DNA of 64,000 nucleotides from CAZTHM01 sp041946825 (GCA_041946825.1 JBHGBD010000021.1:1-64000), one strand, 5' to 3'. Positions 42,803-54,899 are shown, numbered from the stretch's first letter. Notes: generated by a model not told the origin, from the letters alone. Translations and numbers: made by a program.

Positions 42803-44665
42803 ATGACAGCATGGGAGTTACGAGTTCTGTTTGCTTTGCACTTGATTCTGACCGTCCCGATCGCCCTGGCAGGTCAACAGCCGCGGGCTGTCGGTTCCGC
42901 CTCGTCCGACAGCACCGAGGCGAAGTACCCAAACACCCTGCGCTTCGCGGACCAGTTCCCGGGGCCGACGGGCACCGCGAAACAGGACGCCGCGATCGCT
43001 GGTATCGGTTCGGCGCCGGGACTTGTCCTCGTTCCTCCTGGAGTGGGACCCGGCAACGCCACGACCTATCCCAATCAAGTGGGTGTGATCGATCTTAGGC
43101 AAACGGCCGACATTATCGGTAATTTGAAACAGGATCCGGACAGAACCCCTCTCATGCTACTTGAAAACCGTTTGGGCGAACTGACGACAAGGCCGCTGAC
43201 GGGGACGGTCACGTTGACCAAAGGCTCGACGGCCGTCGTCGGTAATGGGACCAGGTTCGAGGCGGAACTTTCCGGCCATTTTGGGCGCTCGATCAAGCTC
43301 GACTCAGATGACTCGACTTGCTGGGCGGAGATAGGGTCCGTGGCGAATAATACTACCGCCACGCTCAAGTCGAGTTATCCGTGCGCATCGGGAACGGGGC
43401 GAGCCTCGTACTTCATCACCCAGTTGGGATTTGCCGTCAACTTGATGGCGACGGCGGGGACTCCCAACACTCCGAATGGCGGTGAAGGGGTCGGTTTCAC
43501 GGTAGTTGCCAAGCGGCCGTCAGGTGCGCGTGGAGTGTACGGGGCGAACATCAATACCAGCTACAACACTGCCCCGACAACCGCGCAGGGTCAAGCGATG
43601 GGTCTAGAGGTCGATCTGAGCAATTTCTCTTCTGCGGACCAGGATGTGCCTGGAACGGGGGCCAATTTCTCCACCGCTTTGCACCTTCTCAGTGCGGGCA
43701 GCAAACGTCCCGGTTATGGACTCTCCATTCTCAGCACGACTGGGCGCGCCAATACCAATTCTTTCCAATGGGGCATCTGGGTGGGGAATTACAGCCAGCA
43801 CGGGTTGCATATCAATGGGGCGTCCAATCACGTCTATTTGGTTCCGTACCTGAATAATTCGGACCCCATGCTGGTTGGGAGAAACGCTGGTGATAAGGCA
43901 ACCGTGTGGCGTATCAACAACGATGGCTCGGCGCATCTCAGCGGGCCCCTCAGCCTCGCCACCGACAGTCCCAATCCCACAGCCCTGCTTCACGCCTACG
44001 TGTCGGCAAACGCGCTGAAGGTCCCCGTCCGTCTGGAGAATGACAACGGAGGTACGGGGACCGTCGCCTTGGGGTTGGGTGTGGCCAGTTCAAGGAGCGA
44101 GACACGAAGCGCCAAGGCAGGGGTGGGGATGACGCGAAGTGCGTCCAACGGCCGCGGCGATGTCTGTTTGTTCAACCGTCTGACCGATGATGCCCTTGAC
44201 TTCGCCACGAGCGACTGGTTCATATGCAATCGTGGAGGCGAACATGCAGGGCGGACGGAGATTCAGGCCCAAGGAAAGAATGAGGACATCGTTCTGACCC
44301 CGTCGGGAACAGGAAAAGTAGCGACCTCCAAGCAAATCCAGACCACGGTCGTCACGGGCACCCCTCCCTTTTCTGTCTCCAGCACCACGCCGGTGGCCAA
44401 TCTCACGACTGTGCCGTTGACTTACAATGCGGCGGGGTCGCAGCAAGTCGGCGTGCATATGGTTTACGGCAACTGCACGATCGGGAGGGACTGTGGCGTT
44501 ACCTTGGTAGGCCCTGCCGCGTTCAGCGGTAGCGGCACCTATCGATGCACGGCCAGCGATAACACAGCGCCAAATCCAATAAGCGTCACCCAGAGCAGCG
44601 GATCAGCCTTTGCCATCACTGGAACGGCCTCCGATTCGGTCAGTTACATCTGTTTGGGTAACTAG
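42803..44665 (+). CDS. Secreted phage tail-fibre/tailspike-like protein
   Basis: 620 residues with a signal peptide cleaved near ALAGQQ. The first part (RFADQFPG...AKQDAAIA) resembles the entry segment of pectate-lyase-like, tailspike-type proteins. Then a repeat-like beta module GTVTLTKGSTAVVGNGTRF...AEIGSVANNTTATL follows, of the kind seen in phage virion fibres. Later SAHLSGPLSL and the C-terminus (GSGTYRCTASD ... SYICLGN) match tail-fibre ends. It has no metal or acid catalytic pattern I can name. Lying between the polymerase and the sugar operon, it may bind, or trim, the polysaccharide. No other phage gene is nearby. Confidence 0.65.
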   Translation: MTAWELRVLFALHLILTVPIALAGQQPRAVGSASSDSTEAKYPNTLRFADQFPGPTGTAKQDAAIAGIGSAPGLVLVPPGVGPGNATTYPNQVGVIDLRQTADIIGNLKQDPDRTPLMLLENRLGELTTRPLTGTVTLTKGSTAVVGNGTRFEAELSGHFGRSIKLDSDDSTCWAEIGSVANNTTATLKSSYPCASGTGRASYFITQLGFAVNLMATAGTPNTPNGGEGVGFTVVAKRPSGARGVYGANINTSYNTAPTTAQGQAMGLEVDLSNFSSADQDVPGTGANFSTALHLLSAGSKRPGYGLSILSTTGRANTNSFQWGIWVGNYSQHGLHINGASNHVYLVPYLNNSDPMLVGRNAGDKATVWRINNDGSAHLSGPLSLATDSPNPTALLHAYVSANALKVPVRLENDNGGTGTVALGLGVASSRSETRSAKAGVGMTRSASNGRGDVCLFNRLTDDALDFATSDWFICNRGGEHAGRTEIQAQGKNEDIVLTPSGTGKVATSKQIQTTVVTGTPPFSVSSTTPVANLTTVPLTYNAAGSQQVGVHMVYGNCTIGRDCGVTLVGPAAFSGSGTYRCTASDNTAPNPISVTQSSGSAFAITGTASDSVSYICLGN

Positions 44666-44809
44666 GAAGGAACAACATTCTTGCGGGGCGAGGTGATCCC
44701 CGCACCGGTGGCTGTGACTGCTTGAAGAGCACCGCTCTTGAAATCTTACGGATTCCACCTCGTCTGATGCGCTGACAGCGCGGTTCATGTCCATCTTCGC
44801 GAGGAAAGG

Positions 44810-44839
44810 TTGACGGATTGGACGAGGCAGGGCTAGAGT
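44810..44839 (+). promoter_or_regulatory. Candidate promoter of the CDP-sugar operon
   Basis: TTGACG (44810-44815), an 18-base spacer and TAGAGT (44834-44839) lie 45 bases before the TTG start of the cytidylyltransferase. It matches sigma-70 moderately and fits a new transcription unit after the tail-fibre-like gene. Confidence 0.45.
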
Positions 44840-44884
44840 AGTCAACTGCTCCGCTGCGTCAAAGCGTCAGTCGACGAGGCACCC

Positions 44885-45685
44885 TTGCATTCTCGTGGTC
44901 GAGAAATCCCGGTCGTAGTCTTGTGTGGGGGCATGGGCACGCGTCTGCGGGAAGAGACAGAGTACCGTCCCAAGCCCATGGTGGAGATCGGCGGGCGGCC
45001 GATCCTCTGGCACATCATGAAGATTTACGGGCACTACGGCTTTAAGCGCTTCATCCTTTGCTTGGGATACAAGGGCCATGTCATCAAGCAATACTTCCTC
45101 AACTACAAGGCTTTCAGCTGCGACATCACCATCCGCCTTGGCAGGGAGGACGGGTTGATTCTGCACGGGAACGGTCCGACCGAGGACTGGATGATTACCC
45201 TCGCGGATACGGGCGAGAATACCCTGACGGGTGCGCGCGTCAAGCGTATCGAACCGTACGTCGAATCCGACACCTTCATGCTGACCTATGGCGACGGGGT
45301 CGCCGACATTGACGTCCGCCGCCTCGTGCAATTCCACCGCTCCCACGGCCGGATTGGCACCGTTACGGGCGTGCGGCCGTACTCGCGTTTTGGCGAGCTC
45401 GTCATCCAGGATGGTCAGGTGCGCCAGTTCAGCGAAAAGCCACAGGTTGCCGAGGGTACGGTGAATGGAGGGTTTTTCGTTTTCAATCGTCGATTCTTTG
45501 ACTACCTCTCCTCCGAAGATTCCTGCGTCCTGGAGCAGCAACCTCTCGAAAACCTCGCACGTGACGGCCAGCTCATGGTTTACTACCACGAAGGATTCTG
45601 GCAGTGTATGGATACCTATCGCGATTTCCTGGCGTTGAATGAGTTGTGGAGAAAGGATCCGGCGTGGAGAGTCTGGAGCCGATGA
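44885..45685 (+). CDS. rfbF: Glucose-1-phosphate cytidylyltransferase
   Basis: 266 residues, about the family length. It makes CDP-glucose from CTP and glucose-1-phosphate. The nucleotidyltransferase signature LCGGMGTRLREETEYRPKP, then DGVADID (metal Asp) and GGFFVFNRRFFDYL, are strongly RfbF-like. The start is a TTG with GAGG six bases upstream. No ATG or GTG lies before the signature, so the TTG is required. The stop overlaps the next ATG by four bases. First enzyme of the CDP-sugar operon. Confidence 0.93.
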   Translation: MHSRGREIPVVVLCGGMGTRLREETEYRPKPMVEIGGRPILWHIMKIYGHYGFKRFILCLGYKGHVIKQYFLNYKAFSCDITIRLGREDGLILHGNGPTEDWMITLADTGENTLTGARVKRIEPYVESDTFMLTYGDGVADIDVRRLVQFHRSHGRIGTVTGVRPYSRFGELVIQDGQVRQFSEKPQVAEGTVNGGFFVFNRRFFDYLSSEDSCVLEQQPLENLARDGQLMVYYHEGFWQCMDTYRDFLALNELWRKDPAWRVWSR

Positions 45686-46677
45686 GCGACTCCTCCGACT
45701 TTTGGAAAGGCAAACGCGTATTCGTCACGGGGGCCACGGGCTTGGTGGGGTCCTGGCTGAGCCGCGAACTTGTGGAGCGCGGCGCCGTCGTGGTGGCGTT
45801 GGTGATGGATGCCGATCCGTTTTCGGAACTTTACCGGAGCGGCTACATCACGCGCCTGCACGTGGTCAATGGCCGGCTGGAGGACTTCGAGACCCTCGAG
45901 CGGTCCATTCTCGCCCATGAGTGCGACACCGTCATTCACCTCGGGGCGCAGGCCATCGTCAGCGCTGCCCAGCGGGCCCCCAAGCCGACCTTCGAAGCCA
46001 ATGTGCAGGGGACGTGGAATCTCCTTGAAGCATGCCGCCTCCACACGGACCTGGTCGAAAGCGTTGTCATCGCCTCCAGTGACAAGGCATATGGGGAACA
46101 GGCCGAACTCCCTTACACCGAAGAGATGCCTTTGCAGGGCCGCCAGCCCTACGAGGTTTCCAAAAGCTGCGCGGACCTCATAGCACAGTCCTTCTTCCAC
46201 GCTTACGGCCTGCCGGTGGCGGTGGCGCGGTGCGGCAACATCTATGGCGGTGGTGACCTGAATTGGAGTCGAATTGTTCCGGGAACCATCCGATCCTTCC
46301 ATCGCGGCGAATCACCCCTCATTCGTAGCGACGGTCAGTACATTCGCGACTACATTTATGTCAAGGATGTCTGCTCGGCGTACCTTTCGTTGGCGGAACA
46401 TCTGGCTTCGCCCGAAGTGAAAGGGCAGGCCTTCAACTTCAGCCCGGAATCCCGGGTCACCGTGCTCGACCTCGTCAAAGAAATCGGCGCGCTGATGCGA
46501 TGCGAGGGGCTTCAGCCCACGGTGCTCAATCAGGCGAGGGGCGAGATTCGAAATCAGTATTTGTCGTCAGAGAAAGCCCAGCGTATCCTCGGCTGGCAAC
46601 CTGGCTTTACCCTCCAACAGGGCCTTGCCGAGACGATCGATTGGTATGTGAAGTTTTTTGAGGAGGGGCAGATTTGA
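45682..46677 (+). CDS. rfbG: CDP-glucose 4,6-dehydratase
   Basis: 331 residues, extended short-chain dehydrogenase. It forms CDP-4-keto-6-deoxyglucose. NAD motif [11 protein letters not shown] near the start, S-x-YEVSK with the catalytic Tyr/Lys pair, and the [20 protein letters not shown] segment are typical of RfbG. The ATG at 45682 overlaps the previous stop (ATGA) with GGAG just upstream, so I prefer it to in-frame earlier starts. It ends with TTG overlap to the methyltransferase gene. Confidence 0.93.
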   Translation: MSDSSDFWKGKRVFVTGATGLVGSWLSRELVERGAVVVALVMDADPFSELYRSGYITRLHVVNGRLEDFETLERSILAHECDTVIHLGAQAIVSAAQRAPKPTFEANVQGTWNLLEACRLHTDLVESVVIASSDKAYGEQAELPYTEEMPLQGRQPYEVSKSCADLIAQSFFHAYGLPVAVARCGNIYGGGDLNWSRIVPGTIRSFHRGESPLIRSDGQYIRDYIYVKDVCSAYLSLAEHLASPEVKGQAFNFSPESRVTVLDLVKEIGALMRCEGLQPTVLNQARGEIRNQYLSSEKAQRILGWQPGFTLQQGLAETIDWYVKFFEEGQI

Positions 46678-47909
46678 GCAGCGCGACGGCGAGTTGTCGC
46701 TCCTGCGGGAATTCGGGGCTGGAGACGGTGCTCGCACTCGGCCCTACCCCGCTCGCGAATGCCTTGCTCACCGCCGTGCAACTGAATGAGCCGGAAGGAA
46801 GGTATCCCCTCGATCTGGCCTTCTGCCCCCATTGTTCACTCGTCCAGATCCTGGAGACGGTTCCGCCCGAGACGCTGTTCCGGAATTATCTCTATTTTTC
46901 CTCCTTTTCCGACACCCTTCTGCGCCACGCGGAACAGATCGCTGATCGGATGACAAGAGACCGCAGCCTGGGGTCCTCGAGCCTCGTCCTGGAAATCGCC
47001 AGCAATGATGGATACTTGCTTCAATACTACCGGCGTCGGGGAATTCCGGTCCTTGGTATCGAACCAGCCGAAAACATCGCGCGGAAGGCGGAAGAAGAGC
47101 GCGGGATCCGGACCCTTTGTGATTTCTTCGGGAAGCGGCTGGCAGAGGAACTTCGCGGCCGGGGCGAATTGGGTGATGTTCTTCACGCGAACAATGTCCT
47201 GGCGCACGTGGCGGATCTGAACGGCCTCGTGGCGGGGATCCGGCTGGTTCTCAAACCCAACGGCGTGGCTGTTATCGAAGTTCCTTACGTGAAGGAAATG
47301 CTCGACCGCTGCGAGTTTGACACCATTTACCACGAGCACTTGTGCTACTTTTCACTGACAGCCCTCGACCGCCTCTTTTCAAGGCACGGCCTGACGATCG
47401 AGAACGTCGAGCGCCTTCCCATTCACGGGGGTTCGCTCCGCATCTTCGCAGCGCCGGAGGGAAGCGCTCACCGCTCGCCGGCGGTGGAAGGCCTGCTTGC
47501 GGAGGAGTCGGCTTGGGGTGTAGCGCACCCGGACTCCTATCGTGGCTTCGGCCAGCGTGTTGAGAAAGTGAAATCGGAGTTGAACCGCCTCCTCCGCGAT
47601 CTTGCGTCACAGGGTAAGCGTCTGGCGGCGTATGGCGCGGCGGCCAAGGGCGCGACCTTGCTGAACTATTGCGGAATCGGGCGGGAACTCCTGGAGTTTG
47701 TGGTTGATCGCAGCACCTACAAACAAGGCCGATACATGCCTGGCGTGCGGCTGCCGATATTCCCGCCGCAGAAACTACTGGAAGTGATGCCGGACTTTGT
47801 GCTTCTCCTGACCTGGAACTTCGCGGAGGAGATTCTCAAACAGCAGGCGGAATATCGCCGGCGCGGGGGGCGCTTTATTCTCCCTATTCCCGAACCACGC
47901 GTGGTGTAG
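46674..47909 (+). CDS. Sugar C-methyltransferase (TylCIII/TcaB9 type)
   Basis: 411 residues. An N-terminal zinc site (CRSCG ... CPHC), a SAM-binding fold ([12 protein letters not shown]), the catalytic segment YHEHLCYFS, where Tyr-Glu-His act in the known 3-C-methyltransferases, and a C-terminal Rossmann-like domain ([16 protein letters not shown]). It adds a methyl to C3 of an NDP-4-keto-6-deoxy sugar. The start is a TTG overlapping the stop of rfbG, with GGAGGGG upstream. Context makes CDP-4-keto-6-deoxyglucose the likely substrate. Confidence 0.92.
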   Translation: MSSATASCRSCGNSGLETVLALGPTPLANALLTAVQLNEPEGRYPLDLAFCPHCSLVQILETVPPETLFRNYLYFSSFSDTLLRHAEQIADRMTRDRSLGSSSLVLEIASNDGYLLQYYRRRGIPVLGIEPAENIARKAEEERGIRTLCDFFGKRLAEELRGRGELGDVLHANNVLAHVADLNGLVAGIRLVLKPNGVAVIEVPYVKEMLDRCEFDTIYHEHLCYFSLTALDRLFSRHGLTIENVERLPIHGGSLRIFAAPEGSAHRSPAVEGLLAEESAWGVAHPDSYRGFGQRVEKVKSELNRLLRDLASQGKRLAAYGAAAKGATLLNYCGIGRELLEFVVDRSTYKQGRYMPGVRLPIFPPQKLLEVMPDFVLLLTWNFAEEILKQQAEYRRRGGRFILPIPEPRVV

Positions 47910-47911
47910 CC

Positions 47912-48361
47912 ATGATTCATGGTGTTCAACTTGTTCCGTTGAAGCGCATCCCTGACGAGCGGGGCACGATCCTGCACATGCTCAAGTGCACGGACCCGCA
48001 CTTCCAGCAGTTCGGTGAGATTTACTTTTCGACCGTCTACCCGGGCGTCATAAAGGGCTGGCACAAACATCGCGAGATGACGCTCAACTATGCTTGCATT
48101 GAAGGCCGAATTAAGCTGGTTTTGTACGATGACCGGGAGAACTCGCCGACGAAGGGGGAGTTGATGGAAGTGTTTTTGGGGCCCGACAACTACGCGCTGG
48201 TGGTCATACCGCCGGAGGTCTGGAACGGCTTCAAGGGAATGAGCGAGCCTTATGCCATTGTCGCGAACTGCTGCACCCATCCCCACGATCCTTCACGGTC
48301 GTCAAGAATGGACCCGTTCAACAATCCCATCCCGTATAAATGGGAAGTGAAACATCACTAG
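47912..48361 (+). CDS. Cupin sugar epimerase, RmlC-like
   Basis: 149 residues, shorter than classical RmlC (about 180), but with the same fold motifs: DERGTILHML, GVIKGWHKHREMTLNY, and a VVIPPEVWNGFKG turn. It probably epimerises C3 and/or C5 of the keto sugar, or isomerises it. The HxH-like GWHKH replaces the usual GLHFQ of dTDP-type enzymes. It starts two bases after the methyltransferase stop. Confidence 0.85.
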   Translation: MIHGVQLVPLKRIPDERGTILHMLKCTDPHFQQFGEIYFSTVYPGVIKGWHKHREMTLNYACIEGRIKLVLYDDRENSPTKGELMEVFLGPDNYALVVIPPEVWNGFKGMSEPYAIVANCCTHPHDPSRSSRMDPFNNPIPYKWEVKHH

Positions 48362-48373
48362 GGTGTTCGACTG

Positions 48374-49288
48374 ATGCGAGTGCTGGTTACAGGAGCCGCG
48401 GGCTTCATCGGGTCGCACGTGACTCGCCACGTTGTCCAGGAGGGCCATGAAGTCACGGCCGTGATTCTCCCCGGCGAGTCCACGGGGCGTTTGACGGATC
48501 TGATCGCGCGGTTGTCTGTGGTTCCCCTTGATCTCCGGGACAGCGGGGCTGTAAGAGAATTCCTGGACAAGCTTCGTCCGGAACTGGCCCTCCACCTTGC
48601 TTGGTACGCAGTCCCCAGCAAGTACTGGACTGCGCCGGAGAACCTTGACTGCGTTACGATGACAATTAACTTGGCGCGGGCCCTGAGCGAGGTAAGCTGT
48701 CGACGGCTGGTTGCAGCTGGGACTTGCGCGGAGTATGACTGGGATTACGGATTTTTGTCTGAGGACACGACACCCCTTCGCCCACGGACGCTTTACGGAG
48801 TTTGCAAGAATGCTACGCGCGCGATCCTGGAATCATTCTGCCCGCCAGCCGGCCTGAGCTTTGCCTGGACCCGCTTTTTCCATCTCTATGGCCCGGGCGA
48901 GCCCCAGGAGAGGCTTGTACCGTCGGTGATCAGGGCGCTTCTGAGAGGCGAGACAGCTCGATGCTCGAGCGGGAGGCAGATCCGCGATTTCATGCACGTT
49001 CGGGATGTGGCGTCTGCGGTGTGGGCCGTCGCGGTAAGCCAGCTGAGCGGAGCAGTTAACGTGGGCTCGGGCGTGCCGAGCTCTCTGCGGAGCATCGTGG
49101 AGATCATTGCAGGAATTCTGGGCGGGAAGCGTGCTGTCGAGTGGGGTGCGATTGCGGAAGACCCTCAAGAGCCTCCGCTTCTGGTTGCGGATGTGCGGAA
49201 GTTGTTCCGCGAGACTGGTTGGCGCCCTGCCTTGACGCTCGAGGATGGCTTGCGGGAAACCGTCACGTGGTGGAGGGGTCAACCGTGA
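48374..49288 (+). CDS. NDP-sugar 4-ketoreductase/epimerase (SDR)
   Basis: 304 residues, extended short-chain dehydrogenase with VTGAAGFIGSHV at the start and the YGVCK catalytic pair, plus FHLYGPGE and FMHVRDVASA. Being last in the CDP-sugar set, it likely reduces the 4-keto group of the methylated sugar with NAD(P)H. An epimerase role cannot be excluded. Follows the epimerase by 12 bases. Confidence 0.85.
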   Translation: MRVLVTGAAGFIGSHVTRHVVQEGHEVTAVILPGESTGRLTDLIARLSVVPLDLRDSGAVREFLDKLRPELALHLAWYAVPSKYWTAPENLDCVTMTINLARALSEVSCRRLVAAGTCAEYDWDYGFLSEDTTPLRPRTLYGVCKNATRAILESFCPPAGLSFAWTRFFHLYGPGEPQERLVPSVIRALLRGETARCSSGRQIRDFMHVRDVASAVWAVAVSQLSGAVNVGSGVPSSLRSIVEIIAGILGGKRAVEWGAIAEDPQEPPLLVADVRKLFRETGWRPALTLEDGLRETVTWWRGQP

Positions 49289-49380
49289 AGCACTCCGTGG
49301 GTTATTCAGGCTGACCTGATGACGAGTGGGGGCGGGAGGGGGGCCTCGCTTGTGTCGCCAGGGGTCGGCGGATTTGAATC

Positions 49381-50346
49381 ATGACCGTTTCAGTTTGCAT
49401 TCCGACCTACAATTCCGCCCGCTACGTGCGTGAATGCATCGCCAGCGTGCTGGCCCAGACCTTCGCCGATTTCGAGCTAATCGTTTCCGACAATGCCTCC
49501 ACGGATGCGACTTGCGACATTGTGCGGAGCTTTTCTGACGGGAGAATCCGGCTGCATCGCCTGGACCGCAACATGGGCATGGCCTTCAATTTCAATCACG
49601 CGGCCAGCCGGGCGCAAGGGAAGTACGTCAAATTCCTCTGCTACGACGACCTCCTGGATCCCACGTGCCTGGAGAAACAGGTGACTTCGCTGGAGGAAGC
49701 CCCTCATGTGGTTATGTCTACAAGTGGATTCCGGTTCGTAGATGCTTCGGGTCGGACGATCCGCGAGGTCGTCTTCCTCGAAAAGCGCCGCCTTCTCCGC
49801 TACGCCGAAGTCGTCGCCGGCATCTTAGTCTATGGCTACGTCATGGGGCCGCCAGCAGCTGTTCTGCTTCGAAGATCCGCTCTGCAGATGGCGGGGTCCT
49901 TTTCCGAGAACCTCCCGGAAGTACTCGACTTGGATTTATGGCTGCGATTGGCGATCCTGGGAGCCGTTGACTATATACCGGAAGCGCTTTGCGGATTTCG
50001 ACTCCACCCGCAGGCGACAACCAGCCAACTGCGAAAAACCGGCGTGGTCCGACGTGACCTCTTGCGGATTACCGAAACCATGTTGGGGACAGTGACCACA
50101 AATTCTTGGGGGCGTCATGCGGCGTGGGGGCGCGTGGCCGGTTCGTTCTTGAATCAAGCTCTCCTCGGTTTAAGGCACGGGTATGTGAAATGGCCGCTCG
50201 CCGCTATCTGGCAGGCATTGCGAATAGATCCGGGTTTCCTTGGGTTAGCGATGTTTCTGGCGCTTTTTCATACTGGTATCCTGGGCCTCGAAGCCGAGGG
50301 GGCGCAGAGGTTGAGAATTTGCCGCGGCAGGACACTTCACAGCTGA
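49381..50346 (+). CDS. Family 2 glycosyltransferase
   Basis: 321 residues, GT-A fold, inverting. VSVCIPTYNSARYV, VSDNASTD and FLCYDDLLDP (DxD-like CYDD) show the nucleotide and metal sites. The C-terminus has hydrophobic stretches that may bind the membrane. It probably adds one sugar to the lipid-linked repeat unit. The next glycosyltransferase starts within its end, so they are co-translated. Confidence 0.9.
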   Translation: MTVSVCIPTYNSARYVRECIASVLAQTFADFELIVSDNASTDATCDIVRSFSDGRIRLHRLDRNMGMAFNFNHAASRAQGKYVKFLCYDDLLDPTCLEKQVTSLEEAPHVVMSTSGFRFVDASGRTIREVVFLEKRRLLRYAEVVAGILVYGYVMGPPAAVLLRRSALQMAGSFSENLPEVLDLDLWLRLAILGAVDYIPEALCGFRLHPQATTSQLRKTGVVRRDLLRITETMLGTVTTNSWGRHAAWGRVAGSFLNQALLGLRHGYVKWPLAAIWQALRIDPGFLGLAMFLALFHTGILGLEAEGAQRLRICRGRTLHS

Positions 50347-51329
50347 GGGTGCCGGAACTGACCCCGCTCGATCCCACGGTGGATATCACTGTGTGTATCG
50401 TGAATTGGAATGGGGAACAGTGGCTGCCCGGCTGCCTGCGGTCGCTGGAAGAAGTTGAAGCACACCGTTTAGAAGTGATCCTGGTCGACAACGCGTCTAC
50501 GGACAGGAGCGTGGAGGTCGTCCGCGCAGGATTCCCGGAGGTGGAGGTTGTTGCCAACTCTGAAAATGCGGGTTTCGCCGCGGGCAACAACCAGGCGATT
50601 CGGAAAGGGCGGGGCCGTCACTTCTTTATCCTCAATAACGACACCATCTTGGGGAAGGGCGCGATCGAGCGACTGGTACGGTTTCTTGACCAGCACCCTC
50701 GTGCGGGCATGGTCTCAGGCCATCTCGTCAATCTTGATGGGACGACGCAATACCAATACTACCCTGTGGCGCTCCCGAGCCTGGCTTCCTTGACGGCGGA
50801 CCTTCTCTTCCTCAACAGGATCTGGCCTCGCGGCACCCTGGGGCGCGGGGCCCTTGCACGCCGGTGGGATCCTTCTGTGCCTTATCAGATGGAACAAATC
50901 CCCGGCGCGTGCATGCTCGTGCGACGAGAAGCTTTCGAATCCTTCGGACTGTTCGACGAGAGCTACCATTTCTGGTATGAGGACGTAGACTTGTGTGCCC
51001 GGTGCCTGCGGACCGGCTGGGAGATCTGGTATATCCCTGATGCCCTGATCACACACTACGGCGCTGCCAGTTCTAGGCTGCTGGCGTTTTCGGTGAGATC
51101 GTTGTTGCGATTCCGCAATATGTTACGCTACGCGGCGCGGACCTTCAGCCGAGTTGAATTCCTCGCGCTTCGGGTGATTGTCGGGATCACCCTGGTTTTG
51201 CGTTTGCCGCTGGTGATTGTAACCACACTTTCGCCGACGGCTAGGACGAAGCTGTGGAAAGGAGGAGTGAAAGCGTATCTGCAACTTTTGACTGAGCTCT
51301 TGAGAGGTCCCCAAACCGACCGCGGTTAG
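50319..51329 (+). CDS. Family 2 glycosyltransferase, rhamnosyltransferase-like
   Basis: 336 residues. VDITVCIVNWNGEQWLPGC, VDNASTDRS, ENAGFAAGNNQAI, ILNNDT (DxD position) and YEDVDLCARC are typical of the WcaA/rhamnosyltransferase branch. The TTG at 50319 is chosen since AGAGG lies eight bases before; a GTG at 50349 is the alternative. The frame stays open to 50106 over the previous gene, which is not coding in this frame. Two C-terminal hydrophobic segments suggest membrane association. Confidence 0.88.
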   Translation: MPRQDTSQLRVPELTPLDPTVDITVCIVNWNGEQWLPGCLRSLEEVEAHRLEVILVDNASTDRSVEVVRAGFPEVEVVANSENAGFAAGNNQAIRKGRGRHFFILNNDTILGKGAIERLVRFLDQHPRAGMVSGHLVNLDGTTQYQYYPVALPSLASLTADLLFLNRIWPRGTLGRGALARRWDPSVPYQMEQIPGACMLVRREAFESFGLFDESYHFWYEDVDLCARCLRTGWEIWYIPDALITHYGAASSRLLAFSVRSLLRFRNMLRYAARTFSRVEFLALRVIVGITLVLRLPLVIVTTLSPTARTKLWKGGVKAYLQLLTELLRGPQTDRG

Positions 51330-51594
51330 CCTTTTCGGATCTCGCGCAGTCAGGAATACGATCCTCCTATTTTCGGTTACTCAAAGCGCGGCGATCGCTG
51401 AACTCCAAGGCATTGATTTCTGAGATGGTCGAAAATTCACATCTCCTGCCGATGTGTTGGAGTGGGCCGACACACAGATCCATGACGCCGGCAGGACGCG
51501 CGTAACTGGCAAATAGAATGAGGGCTCTCGCGGCACGCGGAGAGGTCTGTTGCGAGCAGATCGCCATAATGTCTACCCTCATCCTCCAAAACTC

Positions 51595-52821
51595 ATGCGC
51601 ATTGCTTTTCTAACTTCGCGTTATCCTTACCCCCTGATCAGCGGGGGACGTTTGCGTACGCACTTTGCCCTTCGATACCTCAGTCGGTCGCACCAGGTAA
51701 CGGTTTACGCCATTGAGCCGCGGGTGGCCGGAGGGGCGGATTTCCCTCCCGAGGAACCACCGGGATTGACGACGAAGTTCTTTCGCATTTCTTCGGCAGG
51801 TTATGCGAGGAATGCCCTCAAGGGTTTATTTTCCGATCTGCCCTTCCAAGTGAAACTTTACGAAAGCGCGGACCTGCTCCGTGATCTGAGCGCAGATGTT
51901 GCGTGTGGCCGGATCGATCTTCTGTTCGTGCACCTGTTACGGATGGCGGAGTACGTCCGCCCTTTCTCCCACATTCCCCGCATCATCGACCTGGTGGATT
52001 CGATTTGCCTGCATTATCAACGGATGCCGCGAATCTGGTACAGCCCTGGCTGGCTTGCGGCGCGGGCTGACCGCGAGCGGGTGTGCAGGCATGAGGCGCA
52101 ATTGTCGGCGTCGTTCAATGCAGTGCTGCTGGCCTCCCCTGTTGACTTGGCAGCACTTCGAAGAAGGACCGGAGCGGAGAATCTGATTCTGATTCCGAAC
52201 GGCGTGGAAGTGAGTGCGCTACCATCTCCATTGAAGGCGCCTGAACTGAATCGAATCATTTTCTTTGGAACCCTCGATTATCTACCTAACGTTGATGCCG
52301 CGGTCTACTTTGCGCGGGAAATCCTGCCGTTGATTCGGAAGAAGGTCCCGAAAGTGCGGTTGCATGTTGCCGGATGGAATCCCCCGCGCGCCGTCCGCTT
52401 ACTCGCTCGCATCGAAGGTGTCATAGTACAGGCGAACGTGCCGGATCTAAGAGCCGAGGTTTCGAAGTCGGTCCTGAGCGTGGCGCCTTTGCGCTTCGGA
52501 GCCGGAACCCAGTTCAAAATCCTTGAGTCTCTGGCGCTTGGGGTGCCCGTGGTGGCCACGCCAGAGCCGGCGCGGGCCCTGGGAGGTGACGCGGCCGGGG
52601 GAATCCTCATTGGGCGAAACCCGGAGGAATTCTCCCATCAAGTCGTGCGCCTCCTGAGCGATGAATCATACCGCGAACGAATGGGAAAAGCCGGGCATTC
52701 GTTCGTGGAATCGCGATACAGTTGGGAGCGGGTCTTTGCGCCACTCGACGGCGTGTTGAAAGCCATCGAATGCGGGGCGCACGCCAAGTCGGCCGCAAAT
52801 CACGATCAAAGGCCTGCCTAA
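51595..52821 (+). CDS. GT4-type glycosyltransferase
   Basis: 408 residues, GT-B fold. The start FLTSRYPYPLISGGRLRT has the G-rich acceptor loop, and the C-terminal domain has FGTLDYLPN, FKILESLALGVPVVAT and an EFSHQVVRLLSD helix, the retaining GT4 pattern with E-x7-E-like spacing. The ATG at 51595 directly precedes the first strand. It follows a 265-base gap (51330-51594) without a clear promoter. Confidence 0.88.
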   Translation: MRIAFLTSRYPYPLISGGRLRTHFALRYLSRSHQVTVYAIEPRVAGGADFPPEEPPGLTTKFFRISSAGYARNALKGLFSDLPFQVKLYESADLLRDLSADVACGRIDLLFVHLLRMAEYVRPFSHIPRIIDLVDSICLHYQRMPRIWYSPGWLAARADRERVCRHEAQLSASFNAVLLASPVDLAALRRRTGAENLILIPNGVEVSALPSPLKAPELNRIIFFGTLDYLPNVDAAVYFAREILPLIRKKVPKVRLHVAGWNPPRAVRLLARIEGVIVQANVPDLRAEVSKSVLSVAPLRFGAGTQFKILESLALGVPVVATPEPARALGGDAAGGILIGRNPEEFSHQVVRLLSDESYRERMGKAGHSFVESRYSWERVFAPLDGVLKAIECGAHAKSAANHDQRPA

Positions 52822-52867
52822 GAGATCTTGGAGGCAGGAGTTCCAATCGGGGACAGGCTGAGCGTAG

Positions 52868-54899
<2,032 letters not shown>

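Noticed and set aside
42803..44665. Reading the tail-fibre-like gene as evidence of a prophage
   Set aside because: It carries a Sec signal peptide and is flanked by polysaccharide genes. No capsid, tail, lysis or integration gene is present.
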